Shown piece after piece: positions 9,931 through 18,283 of a DNA stretch of 23,488 nt; the first letter of the stretch is position 1; each line of letters starts with the position of its first letter. The notes beneath the pieces are model-generated. The model worked only from the letters and a program-made list of their open reading frames with translations. It ran no database searches and was not told where the DNA came from. Source of the DNA: Cylindrodendrum hubeiense (lineage: Eukaryota > Ascomycota > Sordariomycetes > Hypocreales > Nectriaceae). The stretch spans positions 1-23,488 of the forward strand of contig JAANBB010000547.1 in NCBI GenBank assembly GCA_014621425.1. The letters are read 5' to 3'. A program made the position numbers and the translations under genes.

Positions 9931-11809
9931 ATGTCTGTTGCGAACAAGTGCATTGTCCCTCCCGCCGCCATCCCCCCCCCCGAAAGCCGGCCCTGTGTTG
10001 CTCCAATGACCCACCCCGAACACCCGGACGCCGCCGACTCGTTCGCCCAGACCACGGCCGAGTTCACCCTCGACGACAGCGACGATGAGGATCTCCGGTC
10101 GGCCATCGGCGGCGAGGCCTACGAGCTGCGTGACAGGGACCGCGACAGGGACCGCATCGGCGGCGGGCCCAGCGCCATCTGGGATGTCGACGAGCACAAC
10201 CACCTCCAGCCATTAGTCGACCGCCGTCCCAGCGGGAGCTCCATCGCGAGCTTCGAGCTGTATACCCCCGATGAAGACCGCGCCGTGCGCGGCAAGTTCG
10301 ATCGCAAGTTGGTCCTCTTCGTTGCGCTGCTGTTCATGCTGAGCTTCGTCGACCGGTCAAGTATGTCCCTTCCCAAACATCCAACGACGCACCAGGCAGC
10401 TGACAGATCCCCCAACGCAGATATCGGCAATGCTCGTATAGCAGGCATGGACGAAGACCTTCAGACCTCCCCGCCCCGCGACGATTGGTACGACTGGTCG
10501 CTCACGGCCTTCTACATCTCGTACATTGCGTTTGAGTGGATGTCCCTCCTGTGGAAGCTCATCCCCGCGCACATCTTCGTGTCCATGGTGGTGCTGACGT
10601 GGGGTCTCACGGCCTCGCTCCAGGCCATTGCCACGTCGTACCCCGTCCTAATTGCCCTGCGCGTGGTCCTTGGGATTGGCGAGGCGGGCTTCACGGGCAT
10701 TCCGTTCTACCTGAGCTTCTTCTTCAGGCGGGAAGAGTTGGCCTTCCGCACCGCCATCTTCATATCTGGTACGTACACCTCCCTATTCATGCCGGGATCG
10801 CATGGCTTACTTGGAACCTTCTGTAGCGGCCCCTCTCGCCACGAGCTTTGCGTCAACACTCGCCTGGCTCATTGTCAAGTTCGCCAAGCTCGGCCCCATC
10901 GCGCCCTGGCGGCTCCTCTTCATCGTCGAGGGCTTCCCCTCCGTTCTCGCCGCCGTTTTCGCATGGCACATCATCCCCGACTCCCCGCAGACGGCGTCGT
11001 ACCTCACCAAGCGGGAGAAGAAGGTTGCCCGCTTGCGCCTCCGCAACGAAAAGTCCACCTCGGCCAAGTCGAAGCCTTCGTCGGGCCTCAAGATGCGGGA
11101 TGTCGCCGCCGTCTTCGCCGACCCCATCGCTTGGATTACTGCCGCCATGTTCTTCCTCACAAACATGGCCTACTCATCGCTCCCTGTATTCCTCCCCAAG
11201 ATTCTCACCGAGATGGGCCACGATACCCTCACCTCGCAGGCGCTCAGCGCACCACCCTACCTTGCCGCTTTCGTCATCGTCCTCTTCACCTCTCACATGT
11301 CCGACCGTCTCCGCGCCCGCACGATCCCCTTAATATTCCATGCATTCGCCTCTGCATTCGGCTATGGCCTTCTAGCACTGGCCAAACCCCTGAATCTTCC
11401 TACCTTTGTCCGATACATGGCCGTCTATCCCGCCGCTATCGGCTTCTTCAATGTCGTCACTTTGATCATTACCTGGAGCATCAACAACCAGGCCAGCGAG
11501 AGCCGCCAAGGCGGTGGGTTTGCTCTCCTCCAGCTTGTTGGTCAGTGTGGTCCTCTCATCGGCACCCGCCTGTATCCTGACCGCGATGCACCCTACTACA
11601 CCCCGGGGATGTCGACCTGCGCCTTTGCCATGCTGAGCGTGGCCTTCTTAGCATTTGCCCTGCGACTATATCTCAAGCACTTGAATCGTAAACTAGACAG
11701 GACAGAGTCCGAGAGGTTGGCTGATGGAAGCACTGTGGAGGAGGAAGGCCTGGTTGGCCCTGGAAAACGAAAACACACACCGGCCTCGACTTTCCGTTAT
11801 ATGTTGTAA
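9931..11809 (+). CDS. MFS permease of the Dal5/Tna1-like anion:cation symporter family
   Basis: Exons 9931-10360, 10421-10768 and 10827-11809 (introns of 60 and 58 nt, donors gtatgt and gtacgt) encode 586 residues. Both introns are needed: the first rebuilds the family motif VDRSNIGNARIAGM and the second the start of TM5 (ISAAPLATSF). About twelve membrane helices can be followed, from roughly 127-143 (LVLFVALLFMLSFV) to roughly 522-544. Other hallmarks are LGIGEAGF in TM4, SHMSDRLRART as the inter-domain MFS motif A, and GQCGPLIGTRLYP in TM11, typical of the allantoate/nicotinate permease group. A long cytosolic N-terminus (about 120 residues) is acidic and then carries an RDRDRDRDR run coded by a short repeat. 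ATG at 9931 has a good context (cacc before it); ATG at 10006 is an alternative. The substrate is not predictable from the sequence. Confidence 0.92.
10361..10420 (+). other. Intron 1 of the MFS permease gene
   Basis: The donor gtatgt and acceptor acgcag have a gctgac branch-like site between them. The 60-nt intron contains no stop in the reading frame, so unspliced RNA would insert 20 residues between DRS and NIGNAR and break the conserved motif. Confidence 0.85.
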
Positions 11810-11985
11810 GATAACTTTGCGTGGTGGCTAGAGATGGCTCTAGATGGATATTTTGGATACATAGTGGCCATTTGGATCCTTGATAACCCGAGTCTATTCA
11901 ATTGTGTCTACTATTGGTATTCTGCCGATGCCCCTTAATGACTATCATAATTAATGTACCACTCCTTCTCGTATCCTTTCCCTCA

Positions 11986-13362
11986 TTATTGCTTCTTGAA
12001 CGACGATTCAAATCGCATCCACGCCGGGGCGTGATACTTCTCTACGCCTTCTCTCCACCACATCTTATGTCCATAGCGGCTCCGCTCAATCGAGAAACTC
12101 CCAAACCCCTTTTCAATTTTGCCTTTGATAGCGTCCCCGGGCTTGTTTCGGCGTCGCATGGCCTTCCAAGCAGCATATTGATTCATCTCCTCATCACGCT
12201 GGCGCTTCATTGATTCGCGGACGCGGCTGAAGTGACGGGTGCTGTCGCGATATGCGTTACTGGCCAATCTCTTGATTTCAAGGCGTGGTCGTTTTGCGAA
12301 GGGTTTCGAAAAGGTTCGAAGAGAAAATTGTGAGGCCTTGCGCTTTGATCCTTGGGGCAATTTGCGCTGGTATGCCGAGGGGAGTGGGCTCTCGGAGTGA
12401 GGAGCATCACCTACTCCGTCGTATTGGTCCTTGATCACCATCACCTCACTATAACGAGGGGGCTTAGTCTCGGTTGAAGATCTAGGGTAGCTTTCCTCGC
12501 TGCCAGACCTTCCTTGTTGAGACGACGATCCTTCTGGCATTACTTCAATGCTGGAATTAAATTCGTAGCGGCGATATGACTCAATGGGTTGGCGCTCCCC
12601 CTGCCACTGTGTAATGACTGCCGCAGCCTCCACTATGGCCTCGTGCGCGCTGCTTGCAGTACTAACAGACCGTGTCTTGGATGAGCTTGACGTCGAACGG
12701 AGCTGAGATAGGCGATTGCTGGAACAGCCGAACTGCGAAAGGTTGGAGAGACTCAAAGTGTGAACAGGGGGGCCAGACACAGGCGATTGAATGCGAGTTG
12801 ACCGGATACCGTTGGAAGGATACGACGACGAAGTGCTTCGCACCCGAGTGATATGAGGTTCAGGGGATGGAGATTCTGATGAACCCAGCCTGAGGTTGTC
12901 GTCAACCAACTTGAGAAGATTGGCATGCTCTGCGAGCAACTCGACGGGTGGTTCAGGGGATGGCGTATTGAGCAACGACCCAAGGTCATTCGGCTTTGCC
13001 TAGACGGCCTGCTCATCCTGGGTGTGCTCGTGGGGTGGCAAGGGGAACAACGCGTCATTGTGAAGAAAGGGAGGAGGGTTTGCGGTCCATGTATTTGAGT
13101 CGGCGGGATCGAAGTCGGAGGGAGCTCCTGAAGCTATATTGTTCTTGCCTGTCTCTGGCCTGGAGTTCTCCTGACCGAGACGATGTCGGGTAACGATTCT
13201 TCCACGGGGATCTGACCGCCGGCGGGAGAGTAAAGGGGACCGTTTTAGCCCACAAGTAGGAATGGGCTCGGTCTCGGACATGGTTTTGGTGGAAGAAGAT
13301 TCGTGGTCATGAAGGGGAGCGTTAGGGCGAGGGCGGATGGGAAGGGTGAAACGATACGACAT
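11986..13362 (-). CDS. Uncharacterised basic, Ser-rich protein; frame interrupted by an in-frame TAG
   Basis: The frame starts at ATG 13362 (MSYRFTLPIRPRP), runs 120 codons to TAG at 13002-13000, and continues in the same frame for 337 codons to the stop at 11986. Composition is alike on both sides of the TAG (Pro, Ser, Asn-rich, disordered), so the two parts look like one gene of about 458 codons. The C-terminal half is strongly basic, with nuclear-localisation-like clusters (GSKRKASQF, KPFAKRPRLEIKR), then an Arg/Lys-rich helix with the run SRVRESMKRQRDEEMNQYAAW and an aromatic tail (GHKMWWREGVEKYHAPAW). I do not recognise the family. Possible explanations of the TAG are a nonsense mutation, a weak 66-nt intron (12937-13002), readthrough, or a sequencing error. 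The start is supported by an upstream 5' UTR intron that removes the only upstream in-frame ATG (13491). Confidence 0.6.
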
Positions 13363-13481
13363 GTTCAACGCGATATCTGTATGCTGAGTATGGTTGTGGA
13401 AAATAGTGAGGCCTCTCTCTCTGTTTATTGATGGAAGAGAAAAGCTGGCGATAGTTTGAGATGCTAGAGCAGAGACAGGTC

Positions 13482-13538
13482 CTGCTTGCATTGTCGTGAA
13501 TCATCCAGGTTAGTAGGTAGGTAGGTATCACTGCTCAC
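13482..13538 (-). other. Probable 5' UTR intron of the uncharacterised gene
   Basis: On the minus strand, donor gtgagc at 13538, a perfect TACTAAC branch point at 13515-13509 and acceptor gcaagcag ending at 13482 define a 57-nt intron. The exon before it has no ATG in the frame that would join the coding frame, so the intron probably lies in the 5' UTR. It would remove the ATG at 13491, leaving 13362 as first start. A second acceptor (gcaag) three bases earlier is possible. Confidence 0.6.
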
Positions 13539-13911
13539 CTTCCTGGCTTCCCACATTAAGATAGTCAAGGGGGCGCCTACCACAATGCCAGTTTGAAGAA
13601 GAAGCCTCTTTAGAACTAGGTGTACAGCTGGTGACTCGCCTTCTCGAACATTAGGAAGAAGGAAGCTACTAAATTGAAACCGCAGCAACAACCAAGATGG
13701 GTCCATTCTCTTACCTCCTCCCTCCTTCGTGTAAGTCTTACAGCGCGCTGATTACGCTTGATCGAACTGAACCCCCCACCAGTTGAGCCAAAACAGAGGC
13801 AAAAGAGCAGGCGCTATTCGACCTCACACATATTTCTACTACAGAGGGCGTTGGTGGCAAAGGAAAGCAGATGGATGGAGGAAGAACGAACGAACGGTAG
13901 TTGAAAAGTGC

Positions 13912-13917
13912 AAAAAA
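13912..13917 (-). terminator. Pol III terminator of the tRNA-Ile gene
   Basis: A run of six T residues on the minus strand starts about 20 nt after the tRNA 3' end, the normal form and position of an RNA polymerase III stop signal. Confidence 0.8.
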
Positions 13918-13937
13918 GAAGGCATGGTGAGACATAA

Positions 13938-14032
13938 TGCTCCCGGCAGGGCTTGAACCTGCGACCCTCGCATCACCAACACTGGTAATTGAAGTATTAG
14001 TACGATGCTCTAACCAACTGAGCTACGGAAGC
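13938..14032 (-). tRNA. tRNA-Ile (anticodon AAT) with a 21-nt intron
   Basis: The minus strand folds into a complete cloverleaf. The acceptor stem is GCTTCCG/CGGGAGC with one G-U pair and discriminator A. The D arm is GCTC/GAGC with loop AGTTGGTTA, and the T arm is GCAGG/CCTGC with loop TTCAAGC. The anticodon stem is TCGTA/TGCGA and the loop begins CTAATA, placing AAT at 34-36 (A34 read as inosine, decoding ATT/ATC/ATA). The 21-nt intron (13994-13974) sits after position 37, the canonical nuclear site. Mature length is 74 nt and CCA is not encoded. A and B boxes are internal, and a T6 terminator follows. Confidence 0.95.
13974..13994 (-). other. tRNA intron, 21 nt
   Basis: It starts one base 3' of the anticodon (between positions 37 and 38), where the tRNA splicing endonuclease cuts. 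Removing it restores a seven-base anticodon loop and a 74-nt tRNA. Confidence 0.88.
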
Positions 14033-14302
14033 CTTCCAATTTGTTGAAAGCTAGGTGCGTTATTTTCGTCTATGGATGGTTGCGGAGTCAGACAGATTGG
14101 TGTGGTGGGGCCGAAGTCTAGATTCCCTGGCCATCATCCCATCATCTCCTGAAGAACAAATGTCTTTATTTGCACGCCATAACACTATAATTCTTCTCTT
14201 CTCACATTAATTACTCTAATTGTTCGCGGTATACCCTGTGCCTGAACCGTTCCAATGCCTTCAAAATCATTTATCCATGTAGTTCCGATTCCCAAACTTC
14301 CC

Positions 14303-14916
14303 TCAAGTACAATTGGTACATTGCGCACATGTGAAATATTTTGTTTCCTGACCCAGTATCTTGCCTTCTACGCCAAGAACTTCTCGATGTAAGAGATCAG
14401 ACCATCCGTTCTGCGTCTCTGGCCATGCGAAGAAGTTGATCGGGGTGCATCGATCATTGGTCTCGTCACTGCATCTTGTTAGCATCGCTCCGTCCGGATC
14501 AAGCTAGTAAACATACCTGGCCATTCGGCAGATGGCACCTGGCTCAACAAAGACGGACCCTACATGTCCGGAGATCTCAGGGTTCAGCTCGGAGCATGCG
14601 TAGTTGAGCTCGGGGTAATATGCGTAGCATGGCGGCCCCCAGTTCTCGTCGTAACAGAAGTAGACCTATGTTACCGGTTGTTAGCAAAATACGCATGACT
14701 GGGTCATTGAATTGCACCTACCATGCCAGCATGTCGCTGATCAGGGTTGTACTCTGCAGGCGTCTTTCCAAGGCGAGCCTTGAGCTCCTCGGGATCTATG
14801 AGCTCATGCCGGGGGACGTCGCGGGCCGTGATGGGGGACGACCACATGTCAACCGAGGCGGAGATGCAGCGGCGGGCGAGAGCCGCGAGAACCAGCGTCG
14901 TGTAGGTGAATTTCAT
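14303..14916 (-). CDS. Small secreted cysteine-rich protein
   Basis: Three exons, 14916-14722, 14665-14517 and 14468-14303, with introns of 56 nt (gtaggt...acatag) and 48 nt (gtatgt, branch gctaac, acceptor gcag), encode 169 residues. The first 20 or so residues (MKFTYTTLVLAALARRCISA) look like a secretion signal. The mature part has eight cysteines, at 69, 78, 89, 111, 122, 162, 165 and 168, ending in a C-x2-C-x2-C cluster two residues from the C-terminus, so disulfide bonding outside the cell is likely. I recognise no named domain. Size, signal and Cys content match small secreted proteins of fungi, some of which act on host or competitor organisms, but no function is shown. A second acceptor (aag, intron 14475-14516) would insert Arg-Cys in the same frame. 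Confidence 0.8.
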
Positions 14917-15202
14917 TGTCGTAATGTTTCGAGGTAAAGTCTAGAATGCAATGGTTTTCTTTATTTCTGGGTTCTGTTGCCGGCGTTGCAGTCTTATAGA
15001 TGAATCTGGAATGGTTACCACACGCAACCAACACTCGTACCCACTTTTCCAAGCGGCTACACAATGCTTCCACTTTCCATCACACAAAGGATCCATGCTC
15101 AAAATCCTTTGTTGGCTTGGCATGGTTTCGTGCATAGCCCAATTGTTGCAGTTGGCTGTGTCTTACAGTGTTGGTCGAGGGTCACCTGGGTCGCAGGCTC
15201 CC

Positions 15203-15233
15203 GGTACTGCACGGTACTGTACGGGACTGTACT
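15203..15233. repeat. GTACTG-rich repeat cluster
   Basis: The words ggtactg, ggtactgtac and gggactgtact follow one another, giving a small near-palindromic cluster. Similar GTAC-N-GTAC words recur at 22081-22107 and 22331-22352 in other gene-free parts of this window. Confidence 0.5.
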
Positions 15234-15573
15234 TTGAATGTGGCGAGGTACATATGAGGTCAATGGAGTGGACTTCACGAAGACAAGATAAAAATACCAA
15301 CCAGTATATTTACCGAATTCTGCCGATACACTCAGAAAATTGCGCATGTTTTTGTGTAAAGATATTGAAGATACGATTCCAGTCGATTTACTTCGGTTCG
15401 CGAGGCCTTTAGCCCGGGCGCTTAAGCCGTGACTTGACATTTCAGGGCCGACGGCAGGGTTCTTTGGGAATTAGTAGAGTGCTCCGTGCGTCTATAATTA
15501 GACAAGACCGCGCCTCGCGCGTTAATCACTCTCAAACGCAGGCGCCGTACTTCGCCCCCGTGAAAGGCAAAGC

Positions 15574-15783
15574 TCAGGGTTTGAATTGGGGATGATGAGC
15601 TGGCTGGCTGCTCATATCTTCATGTTTCCCGCTGTTGGATGCGGTGCAGTGGATACAGCACTGAGTGCACTGGAAGTCACACCAGGTAGAGAGGAACTCG
15701 TATTCCTCAGTGTCGATCATGTATGTGAGAACCCAAGTGTCGCAAATAGTCATCATGTTACCCCGGTTTACGAGCGTCAACAT
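15574..15783 (-). CDS. Doubtful Cys-rich ORF, possible gene fragment
   Basis: The frame of 69 codons (TTG at its 5' limit; the first ATG is at 15756, giving 60 residues) ends with five cysteines in fifteen residues (WCDFQCTQCCIHC), then a polar tail. It lies on the same strand as the secreted Cys-rich gene, about 660 bp upstream of it, and shares the word QCT-x-C near the C-terminus. There is no signal peptide in the frame, and I found no clear acceptor that would join it to an upstream exon. It could be the last exon of an unseen small secreted protein, a decayed duplicate, or chance. Confidence 0.2.
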   Translation of the reverse strand: MLTLVNRGNMMTICDTWVLTYMIDTEEYEFLSTWCDFQCTQCCIHCTASNSGKHEDMSSQPAHHPQFKP

Positions 15784-16344
15784 TCGTCAAAGGAAAATCT
15801 CACCGCAAGATCATGTCATATTCCGAGAATTGGCTGGCCCTTTAGAGGCCCATGACTTGCCCAAGACGGTGAGAATCAACGGTCGTACCGACTTGTGTGA
15901 CTTCGTGTCTGCTGCTCAACCACCCCGCCGGTACAATCTCCCCCCCCCAAGTTTCTCGTAAGGAAGTGCCGCAGCAGTGGTGCATCGGATTCCCACGTCG
16001 CGCATGGCATCACGGGATGATCGTCCTGACGACGTGGACGTCCAAGATGTTAATGACTCACCGCCATGACGTTGCTGCGGTTTCGAGATTTTGGATACGA
16101 TTTACACGTCACGGCTGGTAGATGCGCATCCAAGCCTGCCATTGTTGTTGGAGTTTAGGTCAACAACACCCCGCCACATCATACTATTCTGGGTGAAGAA
16201 CGTGGGCCAACACCAAGACATGTTAAGACATTTTAAGACCTACACTCTCTTCAATTACATATTCAAGCAAACCAGGCAATATTCACCCGGTTAACGCATT
16301 TGGGTTTGAGCTGATGCGGGAGCTGGAATATGACAATGAGCCGA

Positions 16345-16361
16345 CCAATCAAATGCCCAAT
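16345..16361 (+). promoter_or_regulatory. Two CCAAT boxes upstream of the GPI-type gene
   Basis: CCAAT occurs at 16345-16349 and 16357-16361, about 300 bp before the start codon at 16661 and about 90 bp before a TATA element. The arrangement fits a fungal promoter; binding is not shown. Confidence 0.35.
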
Positions 16362-16443
16362 TGGAAAACAGTACTACGTCGCGGCCTGCCAAGCTGTTGG
16401 CTCTGAATGTTTCCCAGAGAGGTTAAGCAGTGAACCCACGCCA

Positions 16444-16449
16444 TATATA
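16444..16449 (+). promoter_or_regulatory. Possible TATA box of the GPI-type gene
   Basis: TATATA lies about 215 bp before the ATG at 16661. The stretch just before the ATG is CA/A-rich (caacaaag, atcaacaaa), as is common for fungal 5' UTRs. Confidence 0.35.
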
Positions 16450-16660
16450 CGAGACTAGTAATGAAATGAATGCAATCTCCTGATCCTGCGCGCTTTGGGG
16501 AAAGGGCAGAATCGTCCGGGTAAACACGCTCGAGGTGCTGCTTTCGCACTCGCAAGATACAAGTCCTCCGTCGCACAACATCTTCCACGCCACAACCCAC
16601 ATGCCATTGGTTCCCTTCTCCAGATCAACAGCAACAAAACATCAACAAAGTATCAACAAA

Positions 16661-17449
16661 ATGTCTACCCTCATCACCAAAGAACCTGCATCTGGTTGGC
16701 CGTCCACTTCACTTCGCCCGTTCTTCCTGTACGACACCAACCACCCCGCCTCAATCGAAGCATCCGTCGTCGCCGCCAACTCGGAGTCCCAGACATTCAT
16801 TGTCACCTGCCCATCGCCGTGCGCATCATCCGACTTTCCAGAACAGACCATCACGCACGTCTCCGGGTCATCATGGGCCGGTGAACGGACCTGGGAGGGC
16901 GTAACGACGAGCTGGGGGTGCAATCTCGGGAGCGGTGGCAGCGATACCATTCCGGATCAGAATGGGGAGTGCAACGCGACCACTATTAACGGTGGAGACA
17001 TCAGAGGCGTGATTCGTGAAAAGGCCGTCAACTCGTGCTTCGTTGCTGCGCGGTCTGTGCCGGCGTACATCACCGGCGGCATGGACAAAATGTACGACAT
17101 CTATCCATACTACGCGAGTAGCATAGATGCTGAAGGCTGGATCTCGTTCAAATCGGAAGATCTCGCGTCCATGGGCTGTTCTGTTGCGACGACAGAAGAA
17201 ATTACAGAGGTAGAGGCAACAACAACGAAGCCATCTGCACCGGAGTCTACAGCCGAGGATAGTAAGTCAACAGCAACAGCAGGAACAGCGTCGCAGACAG
17301 AGGCAAAGACTGCAGGGGAGTCGGACGAGACTACCCCCGCCGCTCCAACTCAGACAGGAGAAGATGCTCCGAGTGGTTCATTCAGGACGCCGATAAGCTT
17401 GGTGGCTCTTGTCGGGTCAGTGTTGCTGGGAGCATGGGCTTGTTTGTGA
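16661..17449 (+). CDS. Ser/Thr-rich protein with GPI-anchor-type C-terminus
   Basis: An uninterrupted frame of 262 residues starts at an ATG preceded by the CA-rich leader caacaaa. After a short N-terminus comes FFLYDTNHPASIEASVVAAN and a Cys-containing domain with WGCNLGSG and cysteine pairs, resembling the ectodomain of fungal GPI-anchored cell-surface proteins. A Ser/Thr/Ala/Glu-rich stalk follows (about 180-240), and the protein ends in a hydrophobic segment (ISLVALVGSVLLGAWACL) after a small-residue region that suits a GPI attachment site. No N-terminal signal peptide is visible in this frame, nor in the longer frame from 16535. A missed upstream exon or a damaged start is therefore possible. 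The cell-surface role is an inference from architecture. Confidence 0.75.
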   Translation: MSTLITKEPASGWPSTSLRPFFLYDTNHPASIEASVVAANSESQTFIVTCPSPCASSDFPEQTITHVSGSSWAGERTWEGVTTSWGCNLGSGGSDTIPDQNGECNATTINGGDIRGVIREKAVNSCFVAARSVPAYITGGMDKMYDIYPYYASSIDAEGWISFKSEDLASMGCSVATTEEITEVEATTTKPSAPESTAEDSKSTATAGTASQTEAKTAGESDETTPAAPTQTGEDAPSGSFRTPISLVALVGSVLLGAWACL

Positions 17450-18283
17450 TGATTTAGCTGCGTCTCGTAGCCAGCCCCATATTGCGTAGTAATAATACTA
17501 ATAGGTTGTGTCCTATTCGGATGGTTTTCCCGGGCTCTGCCCCTCTTTCAATGTCCTTTGCAACTCTCGTCATCCGAACAAATTATGTTTCTGCGTTATG
17601 GTGTTGGAGACTTCATGTACAAAAGGGCCCAGATGACCCCGCGAATCGGTGAACGTCAAGGTTTTTCGACGCAAGCTTCCTTTCGTTCATCAGCATCGTC
17701 AATTGTCATCAAAATGTATGTTTCTCACTGAAGCAGACTCCGGACGTGGGCAAATATCTCACTGAATCTTTCTTCCAGACCAGTCACTCCACACCCCACG
17801 ATAGGTCGGAGTCGACACTCCAAGATGCCACTTTACTACTTGGATTGGGCATGTGGACTGATCTCGGATCAATTCCCAGATACTTCATTGAGGTTGGAGG
17901 ATAGTCAAAGCGTCACTAGAGGCTAAGCTGGTGAGGCTTCACACGGAGCAACTCCGAGTGGGCATTACACGGTGTTATACGCACTGTGATAAGCAAATAT
18001 GAGTGGGGCTGCTGATGGAAAATACTCTTCTAGCTCCAGTAAATAATTGATGCCATAGGTATCTGATAACCGTTATGCTTGTACAGTGCACAGACTAGAC
18101 AACTCTTACGCGTTATGCTGGGTGGAGATGACGGAGAACGATCATCATGGGACAAAAAGGCACAACGCAAACCCTGGGCAACACCTCCAAGGAAGTATCC
18201 TCACTCATCACCACCCTCTGTTTTCAAGCCATTGGCTGCGAACAACACTTTAACATCTGCTCTCCAATTGAGAAGACTCCAGG
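17450..18283. other. Intergenic region before the bZIP gene
   Basis: No gene is called. At 17665-17778 a pyrimidine-rich leader-like run, the sequence aaaatgtatgt and an intron-like segment ending in tctttcttccag resemble the 5' end of a highly expressed fungal gene, but no sensible coding frame follows. The right part should contain the bZIP promoter. Confidence 0.45.

Larger units (their letters stand above)
13363..13937. other. Intergenic region between the uncharacterised gene and the tRNA
   Basis: This region holds the 5' UTR with its probable intron (13482-13538), an AGGT tetranucleotide tract at 13511-13527 and the Pol III terminator at 13912-13917. I see no other gene. A minus-strand frame at 13464-13706 ends just after the intron, whichever acceptor is used, and is not supported. 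Confidence 0.5.
14917..16660. other. Gene-poor stretch between the secreted-protein and GPI-type genes
   Basis: It contains the promoter of the secreted-protein gene at its left end and that of the GPI-type gene at its right end. A GTACTG-rich cluster lies at 15203-15233 and a Cys-rich minus-strand frame at 15574-15783. Otherwise no coding pattern is visible. Two CCAAT pentamers (16345-16349, 16357-16361) and a TATATA (16444-16449) precede the GPI-type gene. Confidence 0.5.

Noticed and set aside
9502..10203. Minus-strand open frame of 233 codons
   Set aside because: It is largely antisense to the N-terminal part of the MFS coding exon, whose splicing and motifs are convincing.
13360..13491. 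Upstream ATG at 13491 as the start of the TAG-containing gene
   Set aside because: It lies inside a probable intron with a perfect TACTAAC branch point, and the 43 extra residues look like translated leader sequence.
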